NCBI GenBank assembly: GCA_963700895.1 | Contig: CAVOZI010000012.1 | Coordinates: 62,001-126,000 of the forward strand | Direction: 5' to 3' | Length of the DNA stretch: 64,000 nucleotides | Source: Anderseniella sp963700895 | GTDB lineage: Bacteria > Pseudomonadota > Alphaproteobacteria > Rhizobiales > Aestuariivirgaceae | Part shown: one piece after another, positions 37,589 through 46,862 of the stretch | Layout of the letters: the number at the start of each line of letters is the position of its first letter | How positions within the stretch are numbered: position 1 is the stretch's first letter | Translations under genes and position numbers: made by a program | Notes under the pieces: model-generated | The model's input: only the letters and a program-made list of their open reading frames with translations | The model's database searches: none | What the model was told of the DNA's origin: nothing

Positions 37589-38092
37589 TCAATAGCTGTA
37601 TGGGCTAACGCAGCGATGATCGAGGCCGTCATAGCCCCTGAAGGTATCTGTCCGCGGATTGTAGGAGCGGTACCGGTTGAGACACCACTGTACGTGATCG
37701 CCTCCCGCATAGCCTGGCTCAGCGTCATAATAGTCGGGTTCAGCATAGTAAGGTGCCGCGACCGCGGCAGCGCCAAGCCACCAGGGAAAGGCGTACCAGT
37801 AGCCCCCGTAATAGTGGCGGTAATTACGATGGCGATAGCCGTAACGCGGGCCGTGACGACCCCTGTTGTATCCATAATGGCGTCTACCGCCACCATGGCG
37901 ATACCCGCCATAGCCACCACGCCTGTTCCCGACCAACTCAACGGGCAGTTCACTGGCTGTCTGGGCAACCAGCGGCTGCGCTGCTGCCAGATTAAGGGTC
38001 ATTGAATGCGCAGAAGTTGATAGGCCGAAAGATGCCATTGCCGCGGCGAGAACCGCTGCACCGAACATCGTCGCCGTGAGTGTCGTCTTCAT
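37589..38092 (-). CDS. BA14K-family exported protein
   Basis: A 167-residue product starting at ATG 38092 (MKTTLTATMFGAAVLAAAM, signal peptide). The centre is a long Gly/Tyr/His/Arg-rich low-complexity region (GGYGGYRHGGGRRHYGYNRG). The C-terminus carries the BA14K motif DHVQWCLNRYRSYNPRTDTF then GYDGLDHRCVS with its two cysteines. BA14K proteins are immunoreactive, lectin-like envelope proteins first described in Brucella and common in Rhizobiales, which supports the taxonomic guess. Confidence 0.88.
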   Translation of the reverse strand: MKTTLTATMFGAAVLAAAMASFGLSTSAHSMTLNLAAAQPLVAQTASELPVELVGNRRGGYGGYRHGGGRRHYGYNRGRHGPRYGYRHRNYRHYYGGYWYAFPWWLGAAAVAAPYYAEPDYYDAEPGYAGGDHVQWCLNRYRSYNPRTDTFRGYDGLDHRCVSPYSY

Positions 38093-38354
38093 AGTTGCAG
38101 TCCTGGAATAAAAGATCACGGGAGATGCCCGTCGACCATCGAGTGAGGCCCCACTAGCCACTGGATGATATATGCAACCGTGAAACATGAACGGCGGCTG
38201 AACGGCCCCGCCTGGCGCGCCCTCGCGATCGATAGCGCATCGATCCTTGAAGTGCGGGCTGCTTTCCCTTCAGCAATGGCGAGCGGGCTAACATCATCAG
38301 CGCGCTGATGTCGAGGACAGGCTTTGACCCGAGCCGTCTTGATTACGGTGACGT

Positions 38355-38780
38355 TCAGGGCCTTTCCCGGGTGGCCTTGATCACCCTGGCGGCGGTTTCC
38401 TGCAGCAATTGCAGATAGGTCGCATACTGTTCAGGCGAGAGAATTTTTTTCATCTGTCGCTTCTCTTTCGCCTCTATTGCCTGCAGTTCGCTGGCGGCTT
38501 TTTGCAGCTTATCAAACTCGGGCTTGGCATTGGGGTTGATGCTATGCTTTCGGAAGATCACGGCCATTTCCTTGTCGGACTGGCGAATGATTGCACTAAC
38601 CTTGGAGCGCTGATCTCCGGAGAATTTTATGCGCTGCAGGACTTGCGCATCATAGATGCTGGCAGCCCATCCGCTCGCCGGTAACAGGGTCAGGCACACG
38701 CAGGCGAGCAACAGCATGATCAAAGGTGTTGCGACCCGGTTGAGGTGCCTGGTGGCAAATAATGTCTTATCGGATGGCAT
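38355..38780 (-). CDS. Small exported helical protein (Spy/CpxP-like pattern)
   Basis: A 141-residue product from ATG 38780. A hydrophobic segment (VATPLIMLLLACVCLTLLPASGWA) acts as signal peptide or anchor. The rest is charged and helical, with RIKFSGDQRSKVSAIIRQSD and ILSPEQYATYLQLLQETAAR resembling the LTxxQ helices of Spy/CpxP periplasmic chaperones. The similarity is one of pattern only. It follows the DUF2147 gene by 80 bp in the same direction. 38093-38354 before the BA14K gene shows no other gene. Confidence 0.55.
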   Translation of the reverse strand: MPSDKTLFATRHLNRVATPLIMLLLACVCLTLLPASGWAASIYDAQVLQRIKFSGDQRSKVSAIIRQSDKEMAVIFRKHSINPNAKPEFDKLQKAASELQAIEAKEKRQMKKILSPEQYATYLQLLQETAARVIKATRERP

Positions 38781-38860
38781 GCCTGTAGATCTCGTTCGTT
38801 TCCAGTCGTCCCGTCTTGTCTGGCACCCTAACACGGGCCGGCACTGGTTCAAGCTGATGC

Positions 38861-39319
38861 TTACTTGACCCGCGTCCATCTCTGCGTGAGGCAGACATAT
38901 TTCACAAGGCAACCCTCGACGTCCATGGTTTGGCCCCTGGGCGTCAGGTAGACATCGTAGATCTTGCCGTTTCTGGAGTTGTAGACCTGACCCTCCAGGT
39001 AGGTCTGCTCCGCATTCGGCTGCAAGCCTGCCATGATCGTCAGGCCCAGGATCGGACGGGGTTGAAGAGCAGGATCAGGATTGCTCTTGTCTGTATGGGG
39101 CTGTCCGGTTTCGTCCAGCGGCTCCTTGAGCCAGACGATTCGACCGCACAGTTTGTCCTGGCACGGCGCGATCTCGATCCAGGCCTCACCGTCCTCGTCC
39201 GCCCACACCCCGAGCGCGGCTTCGCTAAGCTGTGCGAAGGCTGGTGGTGCGCCAATACCACACAGCGATATGGAAATAAACGCGATGGCGAGCAGGGCAT
39301 AACTTTTGGTCTTAGTCAT
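38861..39319 (-). CDS. DUF2147 exported protein
   Basis: A 152-residue protein with signal peptide (ending PPAFAQ) and the DUF2147 pattern: ALGVWADEDGEAWIEIAPC near the mature start, CGRIVWLKEP, YLEGQVYNSRNGKIYDVYLT and a final GCLVKYVCLTQRWTRV. DUF2147 proteins are small periplasmic beta-rich proteins of unknown function, sometimes linked to the envelope. Length is normal. Confidence 0.85.
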   Translation of the reverse strand: MTKTKSYALLAIAFISISLCGIGAPPAFAQLSEAALGVWADEDGEAWIEIAPCQDKLCGRIVWLKEPLDETGQPHTDKSNPDPALQPRPILGLTIMAGLQPNAEQTYLEGQVYNSRNGKIYDVYLTPRGQTMDVEGCLVKYVCLTQRWTRVK

Positions 39320-39369
39320 CCGTATGCCTTCTGATCCGATTTGTCGCAGTCAGTGCGCCTGCGAAGTCA

Positions 39370-39690
39370 TCATCTGACGGGCCTCATTAACCAAGATAGC
39401 AATTGCGGCAGCACTACCAATGTGCACAACAATGTAAGGGTAATTACCGACAGCAAGAAGCTCGCCGATGCTCGCCATACCCCGATTTGGTGACAGCCAC
39501 AAGGTCCTGAACGATCCCCTGGCGGTGACGCCAGAAATCCGCTCGGCTTTGGAGGTCCAGGTTCTGATAACCTGGGTGTCGGTCCTGGCTTCACGTGTGC
39601 GGCTGAAATCGTGAATGGCGCTGTCAATGCCGAAGCCGATGAGCAGTGCCAACATGATGACGTTGGCAAAATTGAAGGGTTGAATTGAAC
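39370..39690 (-). pseudogene. Relic of an RND/MMPL transporter (HpnN-like) C-terminus
   Basis: One minus frame reads PFNFANVIMLALLIGFGIDS, then the segment LWLSPNRGMASIGELLAVG. The expected continuation, ITLTLLCTLVVLPQLLSWLM, lies in a second frame ending at 39370. Together these match the last membrane helices of hopanoid-associated RND transporters of the HpnN type. Only about 100 of some 870 residues remain, with a frameshift inside. It indicates deletion of a formerly larger gene from this accessory block. Confidence 0.6.
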
Positions 39691-40165
39691 ATCACCGTCT
39701 ACGTGACCAAGATGGCGGTTGTATGCCCAGTACAGGGGCATGCGCGAATGCGAGACGTTTTGGAACCCATCATCAACCAATACAAAGAGGTCAGTATGTT
39801 TCAGACGACGGAGGAAGCCAGAGGCTGGCTTTGCGAGTAGAGCAAATCATGGTCCTCCTGCGCTTCTTCTCAAGCTCCAAGCGCCGTGGTCACATGTCGT
39901 AGGGCAATGATGCAGGGCCCAATTTCCCCCGTTGATCAATGATGCTGCGGTCTTGCGACTTGGGGCGGGTAGTCGGATATCCAATCACTATCTTCTAGAA
40001 TGACGATAGCTTCCTGTTCCAACGAATGGACCCGTTGCCCGAGGACGAAGTCCGGAATGCGACAATCTTTCTCCTGGCGCGTCTCTCGGTTGCGTTTGCC
40101 GTTCGGGTGTGTTGATCTGGCTCCAATGGTTAAGGAGCTGTTAACCGGCCACGGTCCACGTTGAT
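39691..40165. other. Non-coding region upstream of tolC
   Basis: 475 bases without a convincing gene on either strand. It should contain the tolC promoter (an AT-containing stretch around 39990-40020 and gttaaggagctgttaacc near 40130), but no motif is clear enough to call. Confidence 0.45.
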
Positions 40166-41596
40166 ATGCAGTACATCGTTGCGATTCCTTACCTGAAATT
40201 TTGGCACCAGGGACCTGAAAGAGTGATAGGCCGACTCATAGCAACCGGTTCGCTGGCGCTTTTGCTGGTCATGCCTGCTGCCGCAGCAGGGGCAGAGACC
40301 ATCGCTGGTGCCTTGGCGAAGGCCTACATGACGAACCCGCAGCTCAAGGCCGAAGAGGCGCGACAGCGCGCCACTGATGAACGTGTGCCGCAGGCAAAGT
40401 CCGGCTGGCGTCCCCAGGTGGAAGCGCAGACAGGGGTCACGCGGGAGTGGCAGGAGAACCGGTTCGTCGGTGATCCTGCGAGCAGCAAGAGCGATTTCAC
40501 CAATCGCAGTTTCCGAATAACGCTCAACCAGCCGATATTCGATGGCTTCCGGACTGAGAATGCAGTGAAAGAAGCGGAAGCCTCAGTGGCTGCCGGTAAC
40601 CAGAACCTGCTGGCAGTCGAGCAGGAGGTCCTTCTTAACGCGGCAACCGCCTTTATGGATGTTTTGCGGGATCGCGAGATCGTTGACTACCGCCAGCGAT
40701 CGCTGAAATTCTTTGAAGAAGAGGTGCGAGCATCGCAGGCTCGGTTCAATGTTGGTGAGATTACCCGAACGGATGTGGCTCAGGCACGCGCGCGAGCTTC
40801 TGAAGCACAAGGCTTCCTCGCCGTTGCCATCGGCAACCTGGAGTCTTCAGTTGCAAACTACGTAAGGGTGATTGGTGAGGCTCCCGGTAAGCTGAAGTAT
40901 CCTGGACTGTCACCACGTGTACCGAAGACATTGCGGGACGCAATCAACTTCGCATCGGAAACCAGCCCACAGATTTTGGCAGCTGCGTTCAACGAAGAAG
41001 CTGCCATCGCCAGCATCGGTGTCCGCAGGGCTGATTTGCTGCCGCAATTGGGCTTTCAGGCAGAATATTCAGTCGCTGCGGAGGCGAGTTCGTCCTTGCT
41101 TGACGCTGAATCCGGTAGCATCGGCGGCGTTCTATCCATACCGCTCTACGATGGGGGAAGTACTTATTCGCGCATTCGCGAAGCAAAACAAACAGCCAGC
41201 CAACGCCGGCTGGAGGTACTGGATGCTCGCAGGCAAGTTCGCGAGGCAGTTGTGCGCTCCTGGCATCTGCTGAAGGCCGCAACCGCCACCATCAAGGCCG
41301 CCGAGGATGCGGTTGCAGCACAGCGAATTGCAGTTGAGGGTGTGAGGGAAGAGGCCCGGGTCGGCACTCGCACCACGCTCGACGTGTTGAATGCAGCAAA
41401 CGAACTGGTGTTTGCTTCGATCGCCCTGGCAAACGCAAAGCGAGACCGTATTGTGGCAGGTTATCAGCTGGTGGCCTCCACAGGCCGGATGACGGCGGCT
41501 GATCTGCGCCTGTCCGTGTCGTTGTACGATCCCCAAGTCAACTATGATGATGTCCGCGACAAGGCATTCGGGGCTCGGATACTGGATCAGGACTGA
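40166..41596 (+). CDS. tolC: TolC-family outer-membrane efflux/secretion channel
   Basis: A 476-residue protein. A signal peptide (IGRLIATGSLALLLVMPAAAAGA) is followed by two related halves of coiled-coil helices and short barrel strands: TIAGALAKAYMTNPQLKAEE opens repeat one, FRITLNQPIFDGFRTENAVKEAEA and VLSIPLYDGGSTYSRIREAK are the paired strand-helix segments. TolC forms the trimeric exit duct for type I secretion and multidrug pumps. The GTG at 40223, nearer the signal peptide, is a plausible alternative start. popZ-like and valS genes follow, the usual rhizobial order; a type I secretion ABC gene lies at the window's end. Confidence 0.92.
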   Translation: MQYIVAIPYLKFWHQGPERVIGRLIATGSLALLLVMPAAAAGAETIAGALAKAYMTNPQLKAEEARQRATDERVPQAKSGWRPQVEAQTGVTREWQENRFVGDPASSKSDFTNRSFRITLNQPIFDGFRTENAVKEAEASVAAGNQNLLAVEQEVLLNAATAFMDVLRDREIVDYRQRSLKFFEEEVRASQARFNVGEITRTDVAQARARASEAQGFLAVAIGNLESSVANYVRVIGEAPGKLKYPGLSPRVPKTLRDAINFASETSPQILAAAFNEEAAIASIGVRRADLLPQLGFQAEYSVAAEASSSLLDAESGSIGGVLSIPLYDGGSTYSRIREAKQTASQRRLEVLDARRQVREAVVRSWHLLKAATATIKAAEDAVAAQRIAVEGVREEARVGTRTTLDVLNAANELVFASIALANAKRDRIVAGYQLVASTGRMTAADLRLSVSLYDPQVNYDDVRDKAFGARILDQD

Positions 41597-41723
41597 CGCG
41601 GGCGTCAAACAAGCTGTCGACAAAGCAGCGAATCATCACCAACTAACCTTGTGGCTTTGCTTTAGCCACCCGATAGTGGTTGATCGGAGGTCTGTCCGTG
41701 TTCCGGACAGGGTATAGTGGTGC

Positions 41724-42869
41724 ATGGGTAAGCCGGAAAGCGACCCGCCAAGCGGGCAAAGTGTCGAGCAGTTGCTGTCCTCGATCCGTCAGGCGATCGA
41801 GGCTGACAGCCGGCTTGATGCCACGGCCCGCCCGCCACAGCCTGCGCCGGGAACCGCACCTGCCGCGCCGGCAGTTCATCCCATGCAGGCAGCGGAACCT
41901 GTCCGCACTCCCTCAGCGCCCGGCTCAGCGCCCCAGGCAGCGGCGCCCGCGCGGGTGAGCGTCTCAACGGTCATGAAGCCGCAGTTTGCGCCGAAAACGC
42001 CCGAACCAGCTGCGGTTGAACAGCAACAGCCTGCTGCACCTGCCAGTACTGGCGAAAGGGATGACGTGGCGGCGTCTCAGCGCTATAGTTCCGGAAACCC
42101 ATACCGTTTCCGCTATTCGCTGGAGGGATCGCAGACCTACATGTCGTTGAGAAACAGGCTGTCCTCGCTTAGCGCGCGCACCAGGGCAGATACGGGCAGG
42201 TCGATGGCTTCGCTGCTGGGCGGTGACGTCCGCCAGGAGGAGGCTCGCGCGCGGCAATACCGCCAGCCTGAGGCTGAGCGGGCGGAAGAGCCCCCCGTGC
42301 TGCGCAGTTCGCTGGCGCCCGAAGATGCCTATGTCGAGGAATATGCCGCTGCAGAACTGGCCTCGGGGTCGGTGAGCTACTCTCCCGATTATCACGAATG
42401 GTCGATGGAGCAGACGTTCGAGGACTATGGCCAGCCGGTTGCCCTGCCAGGAACAGGGCCGCAACAAGAGCAGTTTTCCGAGGACGCGGCACCACACTAC
42501 GAGGCAGCCGGGCCGCAATATGCGCAGGCGCTGCCTGCTGAAGGATTTTACGCGGAGGCAGAACCGGAAATCGTCTACGAACCGGCGCAGCAGCCTGAAC
42601 CGGTGTTTCCAGCCGAACCTGAACAGGACGCACAAGACGGCGGCCAGCTTCAGCTTGACGCCATGATCCGCGCCGTCATCGAGCCCGAACTTGCGGAGTG
42701 GTTCGACGTCCACATGCCGGATCATGTAGCCCGCGCCATGCCGGACGAGGAAGCCTTCATCGCCATGATCCGTCCGCTTATCGAGGACTGGCTTGAAGAC
42801 AATCTGGCACCCATCGTCGAGCGGGCGGTGAAGGACGAGATCGCCCGCATCACTGGTCTCAAGCGCTAG
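41724..42869 (+). CDS. PopZ-like polar organising protein (DUF2497)
   Basis: A 381-residue protein with the PopZ layout. A short N-terminal helix (SVEQLLSSIRQAIEADSRLD) precedes about 230 residues that are rich in Pro, Ala, Glu and Gln and probably disordered. A conserved helical C-terminus follows: LDAMIRAVIEPELAEWFDVH, then FIAMIRPLIEDWLEDNLAPI. In Caulobacter and Agrobacterium PopZ forms a condensate at the cell pole that anchors the chromosome origin and division factors. The disordered linker is longer than that of Caulobacter. Position between tolC and valS supports the call. Confidence 0.85.
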   Translation: MGKPESDPPSGQSVEQLLSSIRQAIEADSRLDATARPPQPAPGTAPAAPAVHPMQAAEPVRTPSAPGSAPQAAAPARVSVSTVMKPQFAPKTPEPAAVEQQQPAAPASTGERDDVAASQRYSSGNPYRFRYSLEGSQTYMSLRNRLSSLSARTRADTGRSMASLLGGDVRQEEARARQYRQPEAERAEEPPVLRSSLAPEDAYVEEYAAAELASGSVSYSPDYHEWSMEQTFEDYGQPVALPGTGPQQEQFSEDAAPHYEAAGPQYAQALPAEGFYAEAEPEIVYEPAQQPEPVFPAEPEQDAQDGGQLQLDAMIRAVIEPELAEWFDVHMPDHVARAMPDEEAFIAMIRPLIEDWLEDNLAPIVERAVKDEIARITGLKR

Positions 42870-42966
42870 TTTCGCCGCACTCTTCGCCTCAACCGTTGCA
42901 ACGGCGCGTGCAGTGGTGTTTAACCCACCGCATTCATTCCTTTCCTTGCAGATTCCGTGACCGGCC

Positions 42967-45693
42967 ATGCTCGACAAGCATTACAACCCCGCTGACATCG
43001 AAACCCGCCTGTATGACGCCTGGGAGGCGTCCGGCGCGTTCAAGGCGAACCAGCGCCCCGAGGGCGACCCGTTCTGCATCGTCATTCCGCCGCCAAACGT
43101 CACCGGCAGCTTGCACATGGGCCACGCGCTCAACAACACCATCCAGGACATCCTGTGCCGGTTCGAGCGGATGCGGGGCAGGGATGTGCTGTGGCAGCCG
43201 GGCCTCGATCATGCCGGCATCGCCACGCAGATGGTGGTGGAGCGCCAGATGGCCGAACGCCAGGAACCCGGCCGCCGCGACATCGGCCGTGAGGCGTTCC
43301 TCGAAAAAGTGTGGACCTGGAAGGCGGAAAGCGGCGGCACCATCGTCGGCCAGCTGCGGCGGCTGGGCGCCTCTTGCGACTGGTCGCGCGAACGCTTCAC
43401 CATGGACGACGGGCTGTCGGCCGCCGTGCTCAAGGTGTTCGTGCAGCTTTACCGCGAAGGCCTGATCTACAAGGACAAGCGGCTGGTCAACTGGGACCCG
43501 AAGCTGCTCACCGCCATTTCCGACCTTGAGGTGGTGCAGGTCGAGACGCAGGGCAACCTGTGGCACTTCAAGTACCCCATCGAGGGCGAAGCGGGCCGCT
43601 TCATCACCGTCGCCACCACGCGTCCGGAGACGATGCTGGGTGATACGGGCGTGGCCGTTCATCCGGACGACGAGCGCTACAGGGACCTGATCGGCAAGCA
43701 CGTCATCCTGCCGCTGGTGGGCCGGCGCATCCCCATCGTGGCTGACGACTATGCAGACCCCGAGGCAGGTTCGGGCGCGGTCAAGATCACGCCCGCGCAC
43801 GACTTTAACGACTTCGAGGTTGGCAAGCGCAATGACCTCGCACAGATCAACATCATGGAGCGCGATGCCTCCATCGTGCTGGACGGCAACGAGGACTTCC
43901 TCGCCGGCGTACCCGCGTCGGACGAATTGAAGACCACCATCTCCGCCATTCACGGACAGGACCGTTTCGAAGCCCGCAAGCGCGTCGTCGCGATGATGGA
44001 AGAGCGCAGCCTGCTGGAAAAGATCGAGCCGCACAAGCACATGGTGCCGCATGGCGACCGCGGCGGCGTGCCCATCGAGCCATTCCTCACCGACCAGTGG
44101 TACGTCGATGCCTCCACGCTGGCGAAGCCCGCCATCGCCGCTGTCGAGGCCGGCGACACGGTGTTCGTGCCGAAGCAGTGGGAGAAGACCTATTATGAGT
44201 GGATGCGCAACATCCAGCCCTGGTGCATTTCGCGCCAGCTGTGGTGGGGCCACCAGATCCCGGCCTGGTACGGGCCGGACGGGCGGGTGTTCGTCGCCGA
44301 AACCGAGAACCTCGCGCTGGAAGAGGCCGAGAGCCATTATGGCTCGCGCGTCATGCTGACCCGCGACGAGGACGTGCTCGACACCTGGTTCTCCTCCGCC
44401 CTGTGGCCGTTCTCGACGCTCGGCTGGCCGGAAGAAACTCACGAACTCAAGCGGTATTACCCCACCAACGTGCTGGTGACCGGCTTCGATATCATCTTCT
44501 TCTGGGTTGCCCGCATGATGATGATGGGCCTGCACTTCATGAAGAAGGAAGACGGAAGCCCCCAGGTGCCGTTCGACACGGTGTACATCCACGCCCTCGT
44601 CCGCGACGAAAAGGGGCAGAAGATGTCGAAGTCGAAGGGCAACGTCATCGACCCGCTGGAACTGATCGATGAGTTCGGGGCGGACGCTTTGCGCTTTACG
44701 CTCGCCGCCATGGCCGCGCAGGGGCGCGACATCAAGCTCGCCACGTCGCGCGTCGAGGGCTATCGCAATTTCGGCACCAAGCTGTGGAACGCCGCCCGCT
44801 TTGCCGAGATGAACGGGGCCGCCCGCGTTGAAGGCTTTGACCCCGCATCGGCCAAGGTGACGCTCAACCGCTGGATTGCCGGCGAGGCCGCGCGCACCCG
44901 CGACGCCGTGACTAGGGCCATCGAGGAACACCGCTATAACGAGGCGGCGGGCGCGCTCTACAGCTTCATCTGGCACACCTTCTGCGACTGGTACGTGGAG
45001 CTGTCGAAGCCCATCCTCAATGGCACGGACGAGGCCACACTTGCCGAGACCCGCGCCATGACCGCGTGGACGCTCGACCAGATCCTGCTGCTGCTGCATC
45101 CGTTCATGCCCTACATCACCGAGGAACTGTGGCAGAAGACGGCAGGAGAGCAGGGGCGCGACACCATGCTGGTCACCGCCCCATGGCCGGTCTACGAGGG
45201 GCTGGGCGATGCGGGCGCCGACGCCGAAATGGCGTTCGTCATCCGCCTGATCACCGAGATCCGCTCGGTGCGCGCGGAAATGAATGTGCCGGCAGGCGCG
45301 AATATACCTTGCGTTCTGGCGCACCCGTCGGACGAGTCGTCCGCCCGCGCCAAACGCTGGGAGGCAGAGATTTCCCGCCTTGCGCGGCTGGAAAGCCTGA
45401 TCGTGGCGGACGCCGTGCCGGAGGCTTCAGCCCAGATCGTCATGGACGAGACGGTCGTGGCGCTGCCGCTGGCTGGGGTCATCGACTTCGCAGCGGAAAA
45501 GGCGCGGTTGAACAAGGAACTTGACAAGACGGCCAGGGATATTGCTGCCATCGAGGGCCGGCTGAACAATCCCGGCTTCGTCGCCAAGGCCCCGCCGGAG
45601 GTGATCGAGGAAGCCAGGGAACGCCGCGAGGAACTCAGCTTGCGGGCGGGTCAGGTCAGGGACGCGCTGGGCCGCCTGGCGGCGCTGGGGTAG
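42967..45693 (+). CDS. valS: ValS, valyl-tRNA synthetase
   Basis: A 908-residue class I synthetase. The HIGH motif is in PPPNVTGSLHMGHALNNT (about residues 40-57) and KMSKS in KGQKMSKSKGNVIDP (about 553-567). The editing domain contains TTRPETMLGDTGVAVHP, and a C-terminal coiled coil (LNKELDKTARDIAAIEGRLN) ends the protein. All key motifs are intact and length is normal. A long open frame on the opposite strand is a composition artefact. Confidence 0.98.
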   Translation: MLDKHYNPADIETRLYDAWEASGAFKANQRPEGDPFCIVIPPPNVTGSLHMGHALNNTIQDILCRFERMRGRDVLWQPGLDHAGIATQMVVERQMAERQEPGRRDIGREAFLEKVWTWKAESGGTIVGQLRRLGASCDWSRERFTMDDGLSAAVLKVFVQLYREGLIYKDKRLVNWDPKLLTAISDLEVVQVETQGNLWHFKYPIEGEAGRFITVATTRPETMLGDTGVAVHPDDERYRDLIGKHVILPLVGRRIPIVADDYADPEAGSGAVKITPAHDFNDFEVGKRNDLAQINIMERDASIVLDGNEDFLAGVPASDELKTTISAIHGQDRFEARKRVVAMMEERSLLEKIEPHKHMVPHGDRGGVPIEPFLTDQWYVDASTLAKPAIAAVEAGDTVFVPKQWEKTYYEWMRNIQPWCISRQLWWGHQIPAWYGPDGRVFVAETENLALEEAESHYGSRVMLTRDEDVLDTWFSSALWPFSTLGWPEETHELKRYYPTNVLVTGFDIIFFWVARMMMMGLHFMKKEDGSPQVPFDTVYIHALVRDEKGQKMSKSKGNVIDPLELIDEFGADALRFTLAAMAAQGRDIKLATSRVEGYRNFGTKLWNAARFAEMNGAARVEGFDPASAKVTLNRWIAGEAARTRDAVTRAIEEHRYNEAAGALYSFIWHTFCDWYVELSKPILNGTDEATLAETRAMTAWTLDQILLLLHPFMPYITEELWQKTAGEQGRDTMLVTAPWPVYEGLGDAGADAEMAFVIRLITEIRSVRAEMNVPAGANIPCVLAHPSDESSARAKRWEAEISRLARLESLIVADAVPEASAQIVMDETVVALPLAGVIDFAAEKARLNKELDKTARDIAAIEGRLNNPGFVAKAPPEVIEEARERREELSLRAGQVRDALGRLAALG

Positions 45694-45707
45694 GGTAACC
45701 TTCAGTG

Positions 45708-45768
45708 TCATCCCCGGTTTGAACTCCCCACTGTCATCCCCCGGCTTGACCGGGGGGCCCAGTATCCA
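45708..45768. repeat. REP-like palindromic repeat, left copy
   Basis: ACTGTCATCCCCCGGCTTGA and its continuation to about 45767 match the reverse complement of 47121-47157 at about 34 of 37 bases. The unit is itself a palindrome (CCCCCGGCTTGACCGGGGG). A shorter variant (gtgtcatccccggtttgaac) precedes it at about 45708. The repeat supplies the last codons and stop of the GIY-YIG gene. Confidence 0.75.
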
Positions 45769-45837
45769 CTGCGCCATTGATGTGCGGTAACAGATCGGAC
45801 CAGTGAGGGTTTAGTTCCTCGATGAGGGCGATCGCTG

Positions 45838-46862
45838 GATTCACATTTCAAGTGCAACACCGAGGTGTTGAGCGAAGGCCTCGATTGGGGTCTGGAAGCC
45901 GAGACATTTTCGCGGGGTTGAGTTGAGCATCCAGACGATGTCGTCGAGGTCTGCATCACTGTAGTCGGACAGCGATGTCTTGCGCGGTAACTCACGTCGC
46001 AGCCGTCCGTTGGTGTTCTCGATGGAGCCACGCTGCCAGGGGCTGTGAGGGGTCACAGAAATAGGCTGGCATGGCGATCTTTTGCCGGACCTTTTCATGC
46101 CGGGCGAACTCTCCGCCATTGTCATCAGTGATGCTGCGACGCGCAATGCCGGGCAAGCCTTGCAGTTCGGTGACGATGGCCTCGGCAGTATCGCCTGCAT
46201 CCTTGCTGTGAAGCCGGCGGACCAGCGTCAGTCGGGTGGTGCGCTCGTGCAGGGTGAGCAGGATGTCGCGCTGGCGGCGGAAGTGCACGAGATCGCCCTC
46301 CCAATGACCAAACTCGCATCTTTGAGCAACGCTTTCAGGGCGTTGACTGATCGGCACACGATCAGGAATGGCCGGCTCCCGCTTGCCGTTGCGCACCCGG
46401 CGGCCTCGTTTCGACTTGCGCTGGGCCAGGTATCGCGGCAGCCCCGTGCGGCGGCCTGCCGGACTGTAGACATACCGGTAGATGGACTCCGTCGATACCG
46501 TGTGGTCGACTTCATCGAGCTCCATCCGCCCGGCGATCTGTTCCGGAGACCATCCCATGGCAAGGCGGTCTTCGACATAGTCGCGAAGGTGGGTGGAGCG
46601 CTCAATGCGTGACCCCCGCAGCTTCCTCGCCCAGGCACGGCGTTCCGCGCTGATGGGGTTGTAGCCATCAACCCGTCGGTTACGCCCCAACTCCCGGTAG
46701 ATACTGCTGCGGTTCCGGCCAAGCCGTTGCGCAATCTCGGTCTTCGAAAGCCCCAACTCCATCAGGCTGAACAGCTGACAGCGGGCTTCAAGTGTGAAGT
46801 GATCATAATGTGTTCCCATGGCGATCCCGGATATACCCGGTGTCGCACATGGTTTGCGAATC
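45838..46862 (-). mobile_element. IS30-family insertion sequence, about 1025 bp
   Basis: The ends are inverted repeats of about 28 bp with mismatches: GATTCACATTTCAAGTGCAA at 45838 and GATTCGCAAACCATGTGCGA read inward from 46862, sharing GATTC, GTGC and ACACCG blocks. The element carries one transposase gene with a frameshift. It sits inside the GIY-YIG gene, whose two parts are found on either side, so the boundaries are supported by the interrupted frame. No clear target duplication was seen. Confidence 0.85.
45841..46819 (-). pseudogene. IS30-family transposase with a frameshift
   Basis: The N-terminus carries the IS30 helix-turn-helix (FTLEARCQLFSLMELGLSKT then EIAQRLGRNRSSIYRELGRN), the centre the DDE core (FGHWEGDLVHF, SITDDNGGEF). 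After AMPAYFCDP the frame slips. The expected HSPWQRGSIENTNGRLRREL with the catalytic Glu lies in another frame that ends at 45841 (AFAQHLGVALEM). One extra C in the CCCC run near 46055 explains it. Such a break removes the last catalytic residue, so the copy is inactive unless the base is a sequencing error. Confidence 0.88.

Noticed and set aside
41651..41669. Terminator hairpin after tolC (GTGGCT/AGCCAC).
   Set aside because: Short stem with a 7-base loop and no T run.
42934..45324. A 796-residue open frame on the minus strand opposite valS (and similar long frames opposite gyrA at 52123-54087, tolC/popZ and uvrA).
   Set aside because: The opposite strand encodes complete, well-conserved enzymes. 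Long antisense frames are expected in GC-rich DNA with G/C third positions, and these products have the usual His/Arg/Gly/Val-rich shadow composition.
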